From the NCBI RefSeq assembly GCF_001039355.2, contig NW_019775659.1, positions 31,704-92,458 of the forward strand: a DNA stretch of 60,755 nucleotides. The letters are read 5' to 3'. Origin of the DNA: Lingula anatina (lineage: Eukaryota; Brachiopoda; Lingulata; Lingulida; Lingulidae). Positions 56,890 through 60,755 of this stretch are shown in pieces. Below the pieces are notes generated by a model. That model saw nothing but the letters and a program-made list of their open reading frames with translations, did no database searches and was not told the origin of the DNA. Both the position numbers and the translations under genes were made by a program. Each line of letters opens with the position of its first letter. Position 1 is the first letter of the stretch.

Positions 56890-58210
56890 ATAAAACTGAA
56901 CACTGGGACTTCAATACTTCTTTTAGTTGCCCTAAACATGAATATATTCTCCGATTACGTACCTGGGACTCGTACCTGGGACTGGCTTAAACCAAATTAC
57001 CTCACATCTGGCGACTTTTTTAGGTGGAAGAGACCAAAAGAGCCAAATGACAGTAATGAACCACATTTAAGACTAAAAATAACTAGTGTAACACTACCGC
57101 TATATTACCGTTTACTGGATTTTTATCTCTGTACCTGATCAGACCATGGGACCCCAAGGTTTTCTTTCCTTTTTTCTTTTTTTTAAATTAACCTTGGCAC
57201 GTGTAGTCCTTCCTTTCTCCCGTATTTGAAGGTCTTTGCCACTGGCATTTTGAGTTGTTTTGGGCCGTCTCATCTGCTGTCTTTAAAAACCACAGGAGGG
57301 GATCTGCACCAAACAAACTAGCTGCCTGTCAGTGCCAGTTGTAATTTATTTCTTATCAATGGACTCTTTGTACGACACGATCGAATTAATTAATTACGTC
57401 AGTAAAATTTGTACTTATGCAACAGACATTACCATCCCATAGCCGTACATTGGATGGGGGGTATCTGGGTCACAACGACCTGGCACTCATCGTCAAATGA
57501 TGCAACTTTTTGTAGTTCAAATTATTTCTGTACGCGCTCTAACCTTCACTTCTGAAAATATATCTATATGCATGTTATGTAATCGTCTCTTTCGAATTAA
57601 AACAGTGACCCAGACACTCCTTCGGCACCTGTGCGGAATTTTGAGGCTTGCACGACAGATATGACGAATTAGAAAATGCATTTTTGATGACATGTTTTCG
57701 GTGTTGAACTTTCCTAATTGGGTTATTATTATTATTTTTTTCTTTGGGGGGGGGGATATAGTGAACATTGTCGTGTCACCCCCTCGTTTTTCACTAACCT
57801 TCTTCAGTTTTATCAGCAAACCCGTTTACATAACTTAAATATACTTAGAAGAAAACTCTGCCTAACCAAAACAAAAGTTGTAAAAAATAAAAGTGCTGCC
57901 AGGGAGGGGAGGACGCAAAATTTCCGGAGATCACTTTACACTTTACTGCTATTGTGAACATTTACCATAATTATTGAAGCCTGTCTACAGTGACTAGCGT
58001 CTCCATGTCGGAAACCTTCCCCTGTGCGCTTATAGCACCTAATTTGCTCACTCTCAGGCTCGATTGGGTTTAGGTGGGGGTGGGGTGATAACCACGTTAC
58101 ACCCTCTCTAAGAAAGGGCATGGCGTATGTCTTTTATCTCTGGCCACTATGTACGTACTAGAGACTATCTAAAGTTGAGAAGAAAGAAATCTAGAGGTGA
58201 GCCGTGGTCT
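56890..58210. repeat. right arm of the large inverted duplication
   Basis: Reverse complement of about 33240-35190, with small deletions. Together with 58230-58860 (inverse of the promoter flanks of copies A and B), it shows that WxxW copy E came with its flank in an inverted duplication. Confidence 0.82.
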
Positions 58211-58863
58211 ACAATATTTACTATGAATTGCTAAACAAGTAAATAAAGTGGAATTGGAAAGACAGTGAAATATCGATAAGATAAGCAAGTGCGAGTGAAT
58301 AAGGTTGAATAGAGAAAGTCCTATTGCTACCAGTGAAAGGGAATACTTAGTTTAACTGGACGGAACTCGCTAATATCACTGATAAGTAAATAAAGATCAT
58401 TTCCATTTTTCATTGCCTATCTACATAGATATAATATGATGATGACTTGACTTACAACTATCTGTCATTTGTGTCAAATTTACCATAGCATTACAAAAAG
58501 AGTGTTTTTTATAAATATTTATTTTGTCACGTTTATAGTGCGTAATTTAGTAAACGGTTCACATTACAACTATTTTAACTCGTTGAATGTCTGTATTTTT
58601 ACCACAGGTTGATGCTTTAATTGTTAGTTTGAAAAATACGTACCGCCAGCAAGTATATTATTTTTAGAAAATTCAGTCAGTATCACATTTCAAGGATAAG
58701 CATTTTTTTGTTTTTGCTCTATGAAGGTCGAACGCTCATTGTCTGTCTTTAAACGAGTTTCTGGAAATGGAAACTCCATGATTGTTATGATGATAAGAAA
58801 GAATAATGATATTAATGTTCGTGTCTGGCATCACCTGAGGATTGGCCAACGCTCGAGTTATGG

Positions 58864-58912
58864 TATATAAGCAGTGACTACGTCGGTAGAATTTGCATTT
58901 GAAGAGGTACAG
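58864..58912 (+). promoter_or_regulatory. TATA box and non-coding first exon, WxxW copy E
   Basis: TATATAAG at 58864-58871. An untranslated exon expected from roughly 25-30 bp downstream ends at 58912 (GTACAG|GTAAGG). The acceptor before the start codon is at about 59170 or 59190. Confidence 0.74.
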
Positions 58913-59201
58913 GTAAGGCACTGTAAGAACAGCTCGCACGGGAGTTTTATTCACTATTATGAGCAAGGGAATAAGATAAGTAATGCAATGGCTCGTTTTA
59001 ATGATTCAAATAGAAGTGGTTTAAGAAGCATTGCTTTCACTACAGAAAAAAATTGAGTTGAAAGTCATAATCTTGGATCTTCTGAGATTGAAAACAAAAA
59101 GTATACTTTAAGACTCAAACAAGCGAAAGGGTGCCTCAAATTCTTTCTGTATCTTTATGTCTGCTTTCAGGTAACAATTTTGTTTTCACAGCTAGTGTTC
59201 A

Positions 59202-60755
59202 ATGGAAACTACAATGGTGCTTTTCGCCGCGTTGTGTCTTTCTGTTATCGTTCAAATACAAGGTATGTGCGCCTCGGTTTTTATTTTTTATCTATTATTT
59301 GACCAAAGAAAATTCATCCTCAGTGGCGATGATTGTACTGGTTTTACTTACTGACTGCAAAACAAGGAGTGCATAATGCAAAAAATACACCTTGAAAATG
59401 TACTTGAAAATGCATATAACTGATTGTGTAAGTTAAAGAAAAAAAAGGCCAAAATTTGTTCCTTAGGTTTTTGATTGCGTGTTATGAAGCTAATTTTTTT
59501 AAAAAAAGACGATATTGTTTCGAAAAGCAATTCAGAACACTAAAATGGTTGTTTATTGATTGATTGCACAGGTCACAGTTGGTCCAGATGGTACGATCGC
59601 GACGACCCTTCGGCTACTGGCGACTGGGAAACTGTCGCTGAACTGCGGGTATGTGAAGTCTTTTTTTGTCTGTTTGAACATCTTTACTTATTGAATGGCT
59701 GATGCAGGGTCTTGCTGTGTGTGTGGATGGGTGGGTGGGGGTGGGGGGTACATGTAGGTATAAAGAGCGGAAATATGTAGCCAATAAGAAATAGTTGTTG
59801 ATGAGTACAATCACATTGCCATACATAGTTCTCAGGTTTGAAAAAGGTTGGCGTGTTTTGTCTCGCTCTCTTTTGTTATAGTGATATCTGGGAGAGAATG
59901 AAAGGTGATGTTGAAGCCACTTTGTACCACAAATACGTTTTTGTTACTCATAGCAGTGATAGTCAACTGGGTTTGAATGCCTACACGATTTTAAGCGGCT
60001 ATCAAAAATGAGAAAGAGCAGCATTCCCACCAATTTCTCTATCAATTTCAGAAATCTCACTACATTTGTGGTGGCTGCAAGCCGATTGGGGCCGAGTGTC
60101 GTGTTAAAGGCTCCTCTACTGTCTTCACGCGCTGGAGGGGTTCTGCACCCGATAAACTCGCTGCCAACTGCCTCCCAACAACTGGTTTGATATGTAAGAA
60201 CGCCGATCAAGGCTCTGGAGGCTACTGCAAGGACTACGAGATACGGTTTCTCTGCCCTTCTACAGGTAAAAATGACTTAAAACAACCCGTTTTAATATAT
60301 TTTAATTGAAAACTAACAGTTAAAAACGTGTTATTTTAATTGAAAACTAAAAGTGAACATAATTAAGTGCTTTAGACATGTATACTTCCATTATGACTTC
60401 TGGGACAGGTTTTTAGAATGCTTGTCGTTATCATCATTATTTTAATTTTATCATCATTACTTACGTTTTATATTTGTAGAGGTGGAAACGGGACCGTATT
60501 TGGACAGAGATGACCCAAGTGCAACTGGGGACTGGGAAAGCGTGTCTAGTTTTCGGGTAATCAAAATTTTAGTTTTTTTTTAATCTACGCATTGGAATTG
60601 TGAAAAAATGAGATTTCAAATCATACACATTTGCGACCTGTTTCCTTTCTGAATATCTAAATATTGTAAAATATTTTGTACGTTTATTTTGTAAAAAAGA
60701 TTAGAAAAGATTTAATGCATAATAAGAAGTCCTGTTAAAACCTTAACATTGAAAA
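59202..60755 (+). CDS. WxxW-domain secreted protein, copy E (5' part; runs off the window)
   Basis: The only plus-strand copy. Exons 59202-59262 (METTMVLFAALCLSVIVQIQ signal peptide), 59572-59648 and 60052-60265 (domain 1: WSRWYDRDDPSATGDWE, CGGCKPIGAEC, CKDYEIRFLCP), 60480-60556 (first half of domain 2, again TGPYLDRDD instead of WxxW). Lengths 61, 77, 214 and 77 and phases 1, 0, 1, 0 match copy C, and the frame is open. The second half of domain 2 and domain 3 would lie beyond 60755. The first intron lacks the TIR element found in copies C and D. No defect seen in the part present. Confidence 0.85.

Noticed and set aside
56938-57138. ORF with several Trp residues, possible extra WxxW exon
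   Set aside because: It lacks the DxDDPSxTGDWE core and cysteines, is not near acceptor/donor sites of the right phase, and lies in the non-coding inverted duplication.

Overview
The window looks like nuclear DNA of an invertebrate animal, probably marine. It is AT-rich, its genes are split by GT-AG introns with preserved phase, and it is full of microsatellites and short inverted-repeat elements (MITE-like, no transposase seen). All functions below come from protein families recognised by eye; no search was run, and the phylum cannot be fixed from sequence alone.

Left third (1-22 kb). A complete three-exon MFSD6-like major facilitator transporter lies on the minus strand (5067-8326). A repeat-rich stretch follows, with a foldback element (11645-12622) flanked by a visible 6-bp target duplication, a small secreted-type ORF (12840-13184) and a frameshifted Myb/SANT-type gene tail (14594-14795). 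A six-exon plus-strand gene (17634-21966) encodes a FYB/PRAM1-like adaptor, proline-rich in front and with a series of acidic YxxL/I tyrosine motifs behind.

Main feature (23-61 kb). This part holds a cluster of at least five copies of one gene for a small secreted protein: signal peptide plus three cysteine-rich domains of the Mucin2_WxxW type (known from gel-forming mucins and cartilage intermediate layer protein). Copies A (23075-26176), B (28261-31762), C (45070-48915) and D (51535-52881, incomplete at an assembly gap) are on the minus strand. Copy E (from 59202) is on the plus strand and runs off the end. Intron positions, phases and most exon lengths (61/77/214/77/208/107/183 nt) are the same in all copies, and each has the same TATA box and non-coding first exon. 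Copy C is intact over all seven coding exons (308 aa). A has a 26-bp deletion and B a 1-bp insertion, both frameshifting.

Between the copies lie fragments of an ADAM/ADAMTS-like metalloprotease: the C-terminal half on the minus strand (36126-38708) and prodomain exons on the plus strand (50065-50324, broken; 54048-55024). In units C and D the prodomain exons stand head-to-head with the WxxW gene. A truncated PPAT (amidophosphoribosyltransferase) fragment (41887-42200) ends at the breakpoint of a segmental duplication that also carries a second copy of the last FYB-like exon. Large direct and inverted duplications (33-35.8 kb against 55.4-58.4 kb; 48.7-51.4 kb against 52.6-56 kb) and nested mobile elements show an actively rearranging, birth-and-death gene cluster.
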